Shown: positions 35,878 through 46,239 of the stretch, piece by piece
Layout: each line of letters opens with the position of its first letter
Numbering within the stretch: position 1 is the first letter of the stretch
Assembly: GCA_029260495.1 (NCBI GenBank)
Contig: JAJDDD010000016.1
Span: 186,001-250,000 of the forward strand
Reading direction: 5' to 3'
DNA length: 64,000 nucleotides
Origin: Phycisphaerales bacterium
GTDB taxonomy: Bacteria; Planctomycetota; Phycisphaerae; Phycisphaerales; UBA1924
Notes under the pieces: generated by a model
What the model was told of the DNA's origin: nothing
Database searches by the model: none
The model's input: only the letters and a program-made list of their open reading frames with translations
Position numbers and translations under genes: made by a program

Positions 35878-37173
35878 TTAGCCGATTGCGGGCCAGAAAA
35901 TAAGTATCGCGGCGCCCACGGCGATCACGACGCCGAAAAACGCGGTGACGATCGCAAAGAGCCGGCGTCCGCCGAGCACATAGGCGATGCCGCACTTAAA
36001 GACGAGGCCGGTGAGCGAAGCGAGCATGATCGCCCGCCACGCGGTGTCCGCTCCGATCGCTCCTTCGTGAGACTTCACCAATCGCGCTGTTGAAAGCGTG
36101 ACGGCGTGCATGTTTGTCAGGCCCGACACGCCCGCGACAGTGAACACTCCAGCATCACCGAATTGCTGCGTGCCCCAGGCGGTCGCGATGAGCACAATCG
36201 CGTAGAGCAAACCAAAGAAAATCGCGGACCGCAGCTCGCTTGGATTCTCGCGTTCGGGTAGATCATCTTCGGTCCGCCGGACGACCAGCCATAAGCACAG
36301 CGAGAGCACCGCCATTAAACCCAGCATCGCGCCTATGGGCGCGGCGGCTACTTTAAAGAACTCACGATCGACAATCGCAATCTCCACCAGCACGCGCGCG
36401 TACATCATGGTGGAAGCGACAATAATCGCGAGCGTCGCAGCGTTGATCGCGCCGTTCGAGCGAGCTTCCTTGGGGATGTGCTTGGCGTAGCTGACGGTGG
36501 TCGCGGTGCTGGAAATCATCCCGCCGAACAGTCCGCCGAGAATAGTGCTGGCGCGTTTTCCAAGAAACTTGTATGCGATGAAGCCGCCCAGGCTGATTCC
36601 AACCACAAGAACAACCATCATCCACACCTGCCTGGGGTTCAGCACGCGTAGTCCCTCAGGACCATAGAACTCGTTCGGCAGCACCGGGAAAATCACGAAG
36701 CTGATCAATACAAACTGCATGATCGCGCGAACATCTTTGTCCGCGAGTTTGTCGGTCCATCTGTGGAGGACGCCCTTGGCGTGCAGCAGCACAGCCACAA
36801 CGCCACTCAGCGCCACCGCGATGATCCAGGGGCCATGCGCGATGAAGACGCCGACCGCGAACATGAGCAGGATTGCAATCTCGGTGGTGATGCCAGGCGA
36901 CGCGTCGTCTGACCGCATCTGAAAAACATTTCCCACCACGTTTGCTGCGACGACGCCGATGATCCCCGCCACCACCACCCACGGCCCCAGTGACATCGCG
37001 AGCATCCCCGTCAGCGTGCCCAGGAGCGTAATGAGAGGAAATGTTCGCACGCCTGCGACCGGCGTGTCCACATACTCCCGCTGTAGACCCACCAGAAGCC
37101 CTAGCCCCAGTGAGAGCCCCAGCGCCTGGAAGCTCCATTGGACGTTTTCAGGGGCGAGTAGGGGGGAAGTCAT
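35878..37173 (-). CDS. MgtC/SapB and DUF4010 membrane protein
   Basis: About 431 residues, roughly a dozen membrane helices. The N-terminal MgtC-like part opens with LGLGLLVGLQREYVDTPVAGVRTFPLI, the family signature. The rest is DUF4010-like, with GLFGGMISSTATTVSYA and GVSGLTNMHAVTLSTARL. Function in bacteria is poorly defined, possibly transport or Mg2+/acid stress. ATG at 37173 is preferred over the TTG at 37191. It is flanked on both sides by members of the 3-TM paralog family. Confidence 0.9.
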   Translation of the reverse strand: MTSPLLAPENVQWSFQALGLSLGLGLLVGLQREYVDTPVAGVRTFPLITLLGTLTGMLAMSLGPWVVVAGIIGVVAANVVGNVFQMRSDDASPGITTEIAILLMFAVGVFIAHGPWIIAVALSGVVAVLLHAKGVLHRWTDKLADKDVRAIMQFVLISFVIFPVLPNEFYGPEGLRVLNPRQVWMMVVLVVGISLGGFIAYKFLGKRASTILGGLFGGMISSTATTVSYAKHIPKEARSNGAINAATLAIIVASTMMYARVLVEIAIVDREFFKVAAAPIGAMLGLMAVLSLCLWLVVRRTEDDLPERENPSELRSAIFFGLLYAIVLIATAWGTQQFGDAGVFTVAGVSGLTNMHAVTLSTARLVKSHEGAIGADTAWRAIMLASLTGLVFKCGIAYVLGGRRLFAIVTAFFGVVIAVGAAILIFWPAIG

Positions 37174-37403
37174 CCCACAGAGCTTACGCAATCCTGACGA
37201 AAACGCCGCGCCAGCCTTTTCAGGGCGGGTCTGGGAGGTTGGGGGGTAGCACGGAACGGGCTTGTTAGTGCTGCGGGGGTGGCTTGCAAGTTGGCGCCAA
37301 ATTCTTGCATTCCGGTGAACAACCCGCGAGACTGGAGGCGTGGCGCCTCATCCCTACCAACTGAGATTGAGGCCTTGAGAATCCATGTAAGAAAGGATCC
37401 CAG

Positions 37404-38045
37404 ATGAGTAATGTCGCCGTGTTGCTTCGTGCTTGTGTGGCGGGTGTGATAGCCGGCCTGGTTGGCGCCGCCATTTGGGCGACGATTTCTTACTACACCG
37501 GTTTTGAGATTGGCTATGCCGCGTGGGGAATCGGCTTGATCGTGGGGGTCGCGGTCGCGGCCGCCTCGGAAGGTGGAACCGGACTTGAGACAGGGGTCAT
37601 CGCGGTTGTCATTGCTGTTGCTTCGGTTGTCGGTGGAAAATATGCAGCGTCGCACATGCTCATTCGTCAGGCCATGGCGGATACATCAGTTGGTGGTGTG
37701 CCAAATGATGAGTTGCTGATTTCATTTCTTGCAGAAGGCATTTGGTCCAAGAAATCGGAAGCTGGCTTGGAAATAGAGTGGTCGGAGGACATGAGTGCGG
37801 ATTTGGGGGATGTCGAAGCAGACTTTCCACCGGAAATCTGGAGCGAGGCAGTCGCGAACTGGCATGCGATGACGATCGACGAGCAGGAAACGATGCGCGA
37901 GCAGTTCACATTCGACGCGGAGTTGATGTCTGCGAATTTCACTCTCCAGGATTTCAAGAACAGTTTCGGTGTCTTTGACTGGATCTTTTTCCTTTTGGCT
38001 GCTGCAACGGCCTTCCAAATCGGCGGCAATATGGGCGACGATTGA
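37404..38045 (+). CDS. 3-TM membrane protein, paralog B
   Basis: 213 residues, homologous to the genes at 35075 and 38066. It has two Gly/Ala-rich helices (CVAGVIAGLVGAAIWATISYYTGFEIG and a helix ending VGGKYAAS), a soluble region with DFPPEIWSEAVANW and IDEQETMREQF, and a C-terminal helix with IFFLLAAATAFQIGG. ATG at 37404 has AAGGA a few bases upstream. It is 20 bases upstream of paralog C, so the two probably share a transcript. Function unknown. Confidence 0.78.
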   Translation: MSNVAVLLRACVAGVIAGLVGAAIWATISYYTGFEIGYAAWGIGLIVGVAVAAASEGGTGLETGVIAVVIAVASVVGGKYAASHMLIRQAMADTSVGGVPNDELLISFLAEGIWSKKSEAGLEIEWSEDMSADLGDVEADFPPEIWSEAVANWHAMTIDEQETMREQFTFDAELMSANFTLQDFKNSFGVFDWIFFLLAAATAFQIGGNMGDD

Positions 38046-38065
38046 TTGGAGCGAAAGGGAATGCG

Positions 38066-38710
38066 ATGAATATCGGTGTTTTGCTTCGCGCAGGCGTGGC
38101 AGGGTTGATCGCAGGTCTAATCTGCTCGGCTATCTGGGCTGCGATTGGATACTACACGGGATACCGGATCAGCATTTTCATACTGGGCATGGGCGTTCTA
38201 GTCGGACTAGCAGTGGTGAAGGTAGCGCGACATGACGCTGGCATGCAGACGGGCTTTCTTGCTGTGATGATCGTTCTTTCATCTGTTATTGCTGGAAAGT
38301 CAGCGATGGCGTACATGCTTCTGCAAAATGCTGTGGAGGAGGCAGCACATGAACAATGGGATGGTGCGCCAAGCGATGGCTCTATGATTTCGATTGTCGC
38401 CGCCTACATTGTGGATGAATATATGGAGACTGGCCAAGAGATTGTCTGGCCTGAGGATGTTGGCACAGATGGCACGTCACTCGATGTGTATCCACTGGAT
38501 ATCCAAACGGAGGCGCTGGCGCGATGGAAAGCGATGTCCGACGAACAACGCCAGGCATTGCGCGAAGAGTGGACATTTAGCCCGGACATGTTGTCCGCGC
38601 ACCTTGTGTTCCATAATTTCTACCCGAAATTTGCCACTATGGAGTGGGTCTTCGTTGCATTGGGCGCCGTGGCAGCTTTTAAGATTGGAGGAGGGCTGGG
38701 CAGTGATTGA
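38066..38710 (+). CDS. 3-TM membrane protein, paralog C
   Basis: 214 residues, closest to paralog B: LLRAGVAGLIAGLICSAIWAAIGYYTGYR near the start, a second helix ending VIAGKSA, a soluble domain containing YPLDIQTEALARW and DEQRQALREEWTF, and a last helix VFVALGAVAAFKIGGGLG. The FPPEIW motif of A and B is changed to YPLDIQ. Base use looks slightly less GC-rich than in its neighbours, by eye only. ATG at 38066 follows a GAAAGGGA site. Confidence 0.78.
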   Translation: MNIGVLLRAGVAGLIAGLICSAIWAAIGYYTGYRISIFILGMGVLVGLAVVKVARHDAGMQTGFLAVMIVLSSVIAGKSAMAYMLLQNAVEEAAHEQWDGAPSDGSMISIVAAYIVDEYMETGQEIVWPEDVGTDGTSLDVYPLDIQTEALARWKAMSDEQRQALREEWTFSPDMLSAHLVFHNFYPKFATMEWVFVALGAVAAFKIGGGLGSD

Positions 38711-38773
38711 AATCTAGACAGCGTTCGTTCATCCCCGACGCTGCGGCTCGCTTTGACCCGCTAGAATGTTCCC

Positions 38774-40459
<1,686 letters not shown>

Positions 40460-40490
40460 GGCCCTATCGGGTCGGTGGCGATGCTTGTTG

Positions 40491-40518
40491 TTGACATTGG
40501 CCTGCTATTGGCGATAAT
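40491..40518 (+). promoter_or_regulatory. Sigma-70-like promoter of the rrf2 gene
   Basis: TTGACA (40491-40496), a 16-base spacer and GATAAT (40513-40518) precede the Rrf2 gene start at 40561 by about 40 bases. The match is near consensus. No strong ribosome site lies before the ATG. Confidence 0.65.
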
Positions 40519-40560
40519 GTCCTCTGTTATGCATTACTGCGCCAAGCCATCGCCAAAAAT

Positions 40561-41034
40561 ATGATTTCCCAAACTTCCGAATACGCATTGCGAGCGGTGG
40601 TGATTCTCGCTCAGATGCCGCAAGTGCCGGCTGCTGCCCAGGAAATCGCAGAAGCGACGCAGGTTCCGGTGGGGTATTTGCAGAAGGTGCTGCGGATGCT
40701 CGCCCGGGCTGGGATTCTTGACGCCCAACGCGGGGCTGGCGGGGGATTTTCGCTGGCCAAGTTACCGTCGGCGATTAGCGTGCTTGATGTGCTGGCTGCG
40801 ACGGATAGCAGCATTTCTCGCATAGAAAAGTGCCCTTTGGGCATTGATGGGCACACGAAACTCTGCTCGGTTCATCGGCTGCTGGACAATGAGATTGCGC
40901 ACGCTGAGCGTGTCTTCGGGGCGACATCGATTGCGGATTTGGTGAACGATTTCCGCCCACTGTGCGACGCGCGGCAGGTGATTCCGCTTTCGAGTCCTGA
41001 GGCACAGGCTCAGCGACCCGATAAAACTGATTAA
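40561..41034 (+). CDS. Rrf2-family transcriptional regulator (NsrR/IscR-like)
   Basis: 157 residues. The N-terminal winged helix reads SEYALRAVVILAQ, AQEIAEATQVPVGYLQKVLRML and GAGGGFSLAK, as in IscR and NsrR. The Fe-S region has C91 and C102 at the same numbers as E. coli NsrR, but the middle position (96) is Asp instead of Cys. His98 and His105 are nearby. Rrf2 proteins sense NO, redox state or cluster supply. It stands just upstream of the nos cluster on the same strand, so control of nos genes in response to NO or N2O respiration is a fair inference. Confidence 0.88.
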   Translation: MISQTSEYALRAVVILAQMPQVPAAAQEIAEATQVPVGYLQKVLRMLARAGILDAQRGAGGGFSLAKLPSAISVLDVLAATDSSISRIEKCPLGIDGHTKLCSVHRLLDNEIAHAERVFGATSIADLVNDFRPLCDARQVIPLSSPEAQAQRPDKTD

Positions 41035-41051
41035 TAGATATTCAGCTCCAC

Positions 41052-41080
41052 TTGACCGTTATTTCAGGATGTGCTAGTCT
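41052..41080 (+). promoter_or_regulatory. Candidate nos operon promoter
   Basis: TTGACC (41052-41057), a 17-base spacer and TAGTCT (41075-41080) lie about 90 bases before the cytochrome start. The following leader to 41169 is AT-richer, with near-repeats ATGCCATTT/ATGCC and a CTGCATT half-element that could bind the Rrf2 regulator. Confidence 0.5.
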
Positions 41081-41169
41081 CCCTATCCGAAAAGTAGATA
41101 TGTGCATCGACAATGCCATTTATGCCTCCAAATCTGCATTCTAGCAGGTGAAAAAGGAGTTCGAGTGAG

Positions 41170-42027
41170 ATGAGTCAGCAAGCGAATGATCGACCGGAAG
41201 CGGTCCAAGGGACAGGCGAGGCTGAACATCCCGATCCCTATCGGTGGGCCACGATTGGGCTCGGGCTGCTCTTCGCGTTGATGATACCGGTCATATTTGT
41301 GGTGATGATCGCCTTCCAGCCGGCGCCTCAGGTTCTCCCGTGGGTGACGGAGGCGAGGCAACTTGGCGTTGAGCCGCTTCAACTCGTGCGTGGTGAGTTG
41401 ACCTTCAAAGGAACGTGCGCAGTGTGCCACGGGCAGGACGCGCAGGGAGTGGTCAGGCTGGGCAAGCCCCTGCGCAACAGCGAGTATGTGCAAGCCCACA
41501 CTGACGAAGAGCTCTTCGATGTGATCGCGCAAGGGCGCACGGCGGCGGACCCTGTCAACACAACGGGGACAGCGATGCCCCCTCGCGCGGGGAATCCCCG
41601 GCTTCGCGATAAGCAGCTTCGCAACGTGGTGTTCTATCTGCGCACGTTGCAGGATCCATCTGTCGAGCCGGTGACGCTTGAAGACTGGATCGCGAAGACA
41701 ACAGAGGCGGCCGGGCAGCAGGTGGCTGGACTTGTAGGCGCTGCGTCGGGAATTGGGCATGACGTTTTTCTGGCGTCGTGCTCAGCATGCCACGGCCCGG
41801 GAGGCGAAGGGATGGAAGGGCTGGGCAAGCCGCTTGCTGGAAGTGACTTCGTGAAGTCAAGGAGCGACAAGGAGTTGGTGGCGTTTATCAAGACGGGGCG
41901 TCCGATCTGGGACGCTGAGAATACGACAGGCGTCGACATGCCCGCGAAGGGTGGGAATCCGGCGCTCTCTGATGAAGAGATTGACACGATTATCACATAC
42001 ATCCGCGCGTTGCACGCCGGCGAATAA
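41170..42027 (+). CDS. Membrane-anchored di-heme cytochrome c of the nos cluster
   Basis: 285 residues: a short cytosolic N-terminus, one membrane helix (about 26-48), then two cytochrome c domains with CAVCH (83-87) and CSACH (204-208), each followed by a distal Met in AMPP/DMPA segments. It should pass electrons from the quinol pool or bc complex to periplasmic NosZ. ATG at 41170 has AAGGAG 10 bases upstream. It is the first gene of the nos unit, 47 bases before nosZ. Comparable c-type cytochromes are common in clade II nos clusters. Confidence 0.92.
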   Translation: MSQQANDRPEAVQGTGEAEHPDPYRWATIGLGLLFALMIPVIFVVMIAFQPAPQVLPWVTEARQLGVEPLQLVRGELTFKGTCAVCHGQDAQGVVRLGKPLRNSEYVQAHTDEELFDVIAQGRTAADPVNTTGTAMPPRAGNPRLRDKQLRNVVFYLRTLQDPSVEPVTLEDWIAKTTEAAGQQVAGLVGAASGIGHDVFLASCSACHGPGGEGMEGLGKPLAGSDFVKSRSDKELVAFIKTGRPIWDAENTTGVDMPAKGGNPALSDEEIDTIITYIRALHAGE

Positions 42028-42074
42028 TGCTGGTCCGTGTGCATCAAGAAGCGGGAACATTAAGGAAAGGGATC

Positions 42075-44057
42075 ATGAAAGCGCACAAGAACAGTAAAAG
42101 GACACTGATTGCGTCATTGGTCATTGGGGCTGTCGCGTGCTGTGGATCAGCCGCGTTTGGTCAGTCGATGAGCGACGTGCAGAAGGTCGCCAAGGCCCGC
42201 GGGCTGAGCACCGCGGATCTGATGGCTGCCGCCAAGACCTTCACACCCAGCGGGCAGAAGGATGAGTACATCATGTTCTCATCCGGTGGTCACAGTGGGC
42301 AGGTCTTCGTGATCGGCGTCCCGTCGATGCGAATGTTGCGGAGCATCGCGGTCTTCACTCCCGAGCCCTGGCAGGGATGGGGCTATGGGGTTGGCGAAGA
42401 AATTTTGGCGGAAGGCTACGTCGACGGTAAGGAAAACCTCTGGGGCGACACCCACCATCCGGCGCTTTCCGAGACAGCTGGCGACTACGACGGCGAGTGG
42501 CTCTTTATCAATGACAAGATTAATGCGCGCATCGCGGTGATCGATCTTCGAGACTTCGAAACGAAGCAGATCATCAAAAACCCGCTGACGGTGAGCGATC
42601 ATGGCGGAACATTTGTCACGCCGAACACGGAGTATGTCATTGAGGGCGGGCAATACGCCGTGCCCTGGGGTTTCGAATATGCGCCCATCAGTGAATATAA
42701 GGAGAAGTACAAGGGTTCGGTGACATTTTGGAAGTTCGACCGGAAGAAGGGTCGGGTTGACAAGACAAGATCTTTCGCAATGGAACTGCCGCCTTATTGG
42801 CAGGATTTGTCGGACGCTGGCAAGCTCGTGAGTGATGGCTTCCTGTTCATGAACTCCATCAACACCGAACTTGCGGTCGGCGGCATTCAGGACAAGAAGC
42901 CGCCATTCGAGGCGGGTGTGAGCAAGAATGCGACGGACTACCTGCACATCATCGATTGGAAGAAGGCAGAGCGGGTTTTCAAAGCCGGCAAAGTGGAGAT
43001 GATCGAGGACTTCCCCGTTATCACGCTTGCGACGGCGATTGAGGAAGACCTTCTGCACCTGACGCCTGAACCGCGAAGCCCACATGGTGTGGATGTGGCG
43101 CCGAAGGGTGACTTCATCGTCATCTCAGGAAAGCTCGATCCACACACCACTATTTATTCGTTCGAGAAGATCAAGAGGGCGATCGCATCGCGCGACTATT
43201 CCAGCCATGACGAATTCGGCGTGCCCGTGCTTAACTTTGACTCCGTTGTCGAAGCGCAGGTCGAGGTCGGCCTCGGTCCGCTGCATACGCAGTTCGGTCC
43301 GGACGGCTACGCGTACACATCGCTCTTCCTCGATTCCGCAGTCGCTCGCTGGACTCTGGGCGGCTCCTACGGCAAAGGAACACCCGAGCCTGACTGGACG
43401 CTCGTCCATAAAACACCGGTCCATTACAACGTCGGGCACATTGGCGTCGCTGAGGGCGACACAGTGAGCCCGGATGGCAAGTATCTGATCGCGTTCAATA
43501 AATGGTCGGTCGATCGTTTCTTCCCGCCCGGACCGCTGCTCCCACAGAACTTCCAGCTGATTGATATCACTGAGAGCGGGACAAAGATGCCTGTGATCTA
43601 TGACATGCCGATCGGTGTTGGCGAGCCGCACTACGCGCAGATTATCAAGGCGGACAAGCTCAATCCCTGGACGGTCTATCCGGAAATCGGCTGGGATCCG
43701 CATACGCAATCACTCGATCCGCAGGCGCCGAAAGCCAAGATGGAGCGGGTGGAGCGCAAGGGCGACACTGTTGAAGTGTATATGACTGCGATTCGCAGCC
43801 ACTTCAACCCCGAGCACATCACCGTCAAGCAAGGCGACAAGGTTGTGTGGCGGATCACGAACATTGAACGTTCGATCGACGCCACTCATGGTTTCGCGGT
43901 GCCGCAGTACAACATCAACTTGAGCCTGGAGCCGGGCGAGACGGCGAAGGTTGAGTTCATCGCGGATATGCCTGGCACGTTCCCGTTCTACTGCTCTGAG
44001 TTCTGCTCAGCGTTGCATCTGGAAATGGTTGGCTACTTCATGGTCGAGCCCAAGTAA
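42075..44057 (+). CDS. nosZ: Nitrous-oxide reductase NosZ, clade II (Sec-type)
   Basis: 660 residues. The signal peptide (LIASLVIGAVACCGSAAFG) lacks the twin-arginine motif, which marks the Sec-dependent clade II. Copper Z-site histidines are visible in GDTHHPAL, SDHGG, SPHGVD, GPLHTQF, NVGHIG and GEPHYAQ around the beta-propeller. The C-terminal cupredoxin CuA site is CSEFCSALHLEM, with the upstream His in DATHGFAVP. It reduces N2O to N2 in the periplasm. ATG at 42075 has AAGGAAAGG upstream. A 12-bp hairpin follows the stop codon. Confidence 0.97.
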   Translation: MKAHKNSKRTLIASLVIGAVACCGSAAFGQSMSDVQKVAKARGLSTADLMAAAKTFTPSGQKDEYIMFSSGGHSGQVFVIGVPSMRMLRSIAVFTPEPWQGWGYGVGEEILAEGYVDGKENLWGDTHHPALSETAGDYDGEWLFINDKINARIAVIDLRDFETKQIIKNPLTVSDHGGTFVTPNTEYVIEGGQYAVPWGFEYAPISEYKEKYKGSVTFWKFDRKKGRVDKTRSFAMELPPYWQDLSDAGKLVSDGFLFMNSINTELAVGGIQDKKPPFEAGVSKNATDYLHIIDWKKAERVFKAGKVEMIEDFPVITLATAIEEDLLHLTPEPRSPHGVDVAPKGDFIVISGKLDPHTTIYSFEKIKRAIASRDYSSHDEFGVPVLNFDSVVEAQVEVGLGPLHTQFGPDGYAYTSLFLDSAVARWTLGGSYGKGTPEPDWTLVHKTPVHYNVGHIGVAEGDTVSPDGKYLIAFNKWSVDRFFPPGPLLPQNFQLIDITESGTKMPVIYDMPIGVGEPHYAQIIKADKLNPWTVYPEIGWDPHTQSLDPQAPKAKMERVERKGDTVEVYMTAIRSHFNPEHITVKQGDKVVWRITNIERSIDATHGFAVPQYNINLSLEPGETAKVEFIADMPGTFPFYCSEFCSALHLEMVGYFMVEPK

Positions 44058-44068
44058 TACATCTCACA

Positions 44069-44096
44069 CCGCTCCGCGTCGAAAGATGCGGGGCGG
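44069..44096 (+). terminator. GAAA-capped hairpin after nosZ (attenuator or processing site)
   Basis: A 12-bp stem (44069-44080 with 44085-44096, two G-U wobbles) closed by a GAAA tetraloop begins 11 bases after the nosZ stop and is followed by CCTTTCTC. The T-run is short, so partial termination or a 3' stabiliser fits better than a full stop, because nos accessory genes follow on the same strand. Confidence 0.6.
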
Positions 44097-44161
44097 CCTT
44101 TCTCGCTGCGGACTGACCCGCATCAAACACAACACCAGTTCAAATGTAAGGACAACGATAC

Positions 44162-44830
44162 ATGGCAGGTTCATTGCTAGATCGAATCATCGGTCCACGG
44201 GTCAGGTCAGACGATCTGGCGAAGGGCGGGCTTCGCTATGGCGTCCCGAGTTTTCTGCTTCTCGTGGCGCGCATTCTAATTCTCGTGTCGCTCTTCCTGC
44301 CTTACTGGCACATGGATCTCGTCGCGCCGCAGTACCCCGACAACCTGCATCTCACCGCGTTTGTCAACCATCTCACCGGTGATGTCGCTGAGATTGATGG
44401 GCTCAACCACTACATCGGCATGCGCTCACTTGAGGAGGCGGCCCGGATCGAACGCCGGATCGGCGTCTACCTGCTCATTGCGCTCGTCGTGATGCTTGAA
44501 CTCGCATCGTGGATACACAGCCGATGGGCGGTTTTGCTTGTACTGCCCGCAGCATTATTTCCAGCGACGTTCCTGCTGGATCTCCACCTCTGGATGAGTC
44601 ACTTTGGGCAGAATCTGGACCCCGATGCGCCGCTCTCATCCGCGATTGATCCATTCGTGCCTCCCATATTGGGATCGGGGATGGTTGGGCAGTTCGAGAC
44701 GATCGCGTCAGCCGGCGCCGGACTTATTCTGGCGACGATCGCGTCGGTCGTCATGATTGCGGCGCTCTTTTTTCATCGGCGCGCTTATATGCCGCTGGTC
44801 AAAGCGGCGCGCCAAGCGGAGGCGGCGTGA
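44162..44830 (+). CDS. nos-cluster integral membrane protein
   Basis: 222 residues, four predicted membrane helices (about 29-46, 101-118, 121-141 and 180-203). Between the first and second lies a periplasmic loop with HLTGDVAEIDGLNHYIGM; a later loop has LWMSHFGQNLDPDAPL. I recall similar proteins with the GLNHYIGM motif next to nosD in clade II nos clusters, but no activity is known to me. The His/Met-rich loops suggest copper handling or electron transfer, by inference. Its stop overlaps the GTG start of nosD. Confidence 0.8.
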   Translation: MAGSLLDRIIGPRVRSDDLAKGGLRYGVPSFLLLVARILILVSLFLPYWHMDLVAPQYPDNLHLTAFVNHLTGDVAEIDGLNHYIGMRSLEEAARIERRIGVYLLIALVVMLELASWIHSRWAVLLVLPAALFPATFLLDLHLWMSHFGQNLDPDAPLSSAIDPFVPPILGSGMVGQFETIASAGAGLILATIASVVMIAALFFHRRAYMPLVKAARQAEAA

Positions 44831-46239
44831 AGCTTCAACGTGCGATTGTGACCTTCGCGCTTTTCGTGGCTGGCGCAACGATGACGCCGGCGATCGCAGC
44901 GGAATACGTCTCAACGGTCGGCGCGATCGAGAAACTGATCGAGTCCGCTGATCCGGGGGCGACCGTTCGTGTTCCTGCTGGTCGATATACCGGAAATCTG
45001 CGCATCACCAAGCCGATCGTTCTCGAAGGCGCCGGAGTTGTCACTCTTGACGGCGGCGGCGAAGGCACAGTTGTCGAACTGCTCGCGCCAGACATTACCT
45101 TCCGCGGATTCACTGTCACAGGCTCCGGAGCCGGGATTGATCGAGAGCCAGCCGGAATACGCGCCGAGACCGGGCCGGTGACGATCGAAGACAACCGCAT
45201 TGAGGATGCGCTCTTTGGGATCGATTTGCGCGAAGCTCCAAACTCGGTAATCCGTCAGAACCAGATTCGTGGGAAGGACATGGAGCTCGGACGACGAGGC
45301 GATGGGATTCGCCTGTGGTGGAGTCACGGGTGCGTGATTGAAGACAACATCGTGCACAGCACACGCGACATGGTTTTCTGGTATTCCGAAGACCTGATGA
45401 TTCGTCGCAATCGCGTCGAGGACAGTCGGTACGGATTGCACTTTATGTATAGCCATCACACCGTGCTATCAGAAAATGTGTTGCTGCGCAACTCCGTGGG
45501 CATCTATCTGATGTACAGCAACGAGATCACAATCGAAGGCAACACGCTGGCGCAGAATCGCGGCGCCAGCGGGTACGGGATCGGCCTGAAAGATTGCGAT
45601 GGGATAGTCGTTCGCAACAACAGCTTGCTCGCCAACCGCGTTGGAAGCTATATCGACAACAGCCCGTCGTCAGTAGATTCGTCTGGGGTATTTGAAGGGA
45701 ACCTGATTGCATTCAACGAACGGGGAATGCTGATGACACCCAACACTCATGATGTCATTCTCACGGGGAACGGGTTTGTCGAGAACGAAGAGCAAGTTGC
45801 GGTGCATGGCAGAGGGGATCTGACGCTCAATACATTCACTCGCGATGGGCGAGGCAATTTCTGGTCGAATTACGCCGGTTTCGATGCTGACGGAGACGGA
45901 ATTGGTGACTTTCCGTATGAAGCCGCCAGTCTGTTTGAGAGTTTGATCGCCAGGGAGCCCAACCTTCGGCTCTTCGTACATAGCCCTGCGCAGCAGGCGA
46001 TCGAGTTCACCGCCCGCGCTATGCCAGCGGTGCGCCCGTCGCCGAAGTTCGCAGACACAGCGCCCCTCATGACGCCGCCTACGGTTGAGATTGTCCAGAT
46101 TCAAAGATCACACGCGGGCTTGATGACGGTGTGCGCTATCTGCTTAGTTGGCGTCGCGGTGCTCGTGCTGAACGTGATGGGTCGATCAGCCGTTCTTCCC
46201 GGACCTGTCGCTGCCCTTAGTTCGGAGGTGCTCGTATGA
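44827..46239 (+). CDS. nosD: NosD copper-site maturation protein
   Basis: 470 residues: signal peptide (about 1-24), then a right-handed beta helix of PbH1 repeats (IEDNRIEDALFGIDLR, IRRNRVEDSRYGLHFMYSHH, LLRNSVGIYLMYSNEI and others), typical of NosD, and a final hydrophobic segment near 430-450. NosD acts in the periplasm with NosF and NosY to mature the CuZ site of NosZ. The YGLHFMYSH repeat is a family hallmark. The GTG start at 44827 overlaps the preceding stop; its end overlaps nosF by 4 bases. Confidence 0.94.
   Translation: MKLQRAIVTFALFVAGATMTPAIAAEYVSTVGAIEKLIESADPGATVRVPAGRYTGNLRITKPIVLEGAGVVTLDGGGEGTVVELLAPDITFRGFTVTGSGAGIDREPAGIRAETGPVTIEDNRIEDALFGIDLREAPNSVIRQNQIRGKDMELGRRGDGIRLWWSHGCVIEDNIVHSTRDMVFWYSEDLMIRRNRVEDSRYGLHFMYSHHTVLSENVLLRNSVGIYLMYSNEITIEGNTLAQNRGASGYGIGLKDCDGIVVRNNSLLANRVGSYIDNSPSSVDSSGVFEGNLIAFNERGMLMTPNTHDVILTGNGFVENEEQVAVHGRGDLTLNTFTRDGRGNFWSNYAGFDADGDGIGDFPYEAASLFESLIAREPNLRLFVHSPAQQAIEFTARAMPAVRPSPKFADTAPLMTPPTVEIVQIQRSHAGLMTVCAICLVGVAVLVLNVMGRSAVLPGPVAALSSEVLV

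Noticed and set aside
41050-41070. Possible FNR/DNR site upstream of the nos genes
   Set aside because: CTTGACCGTTATTTCA matches only one half of TTGAT-N4-ATCAA; it is better explained as part of the -35 element.
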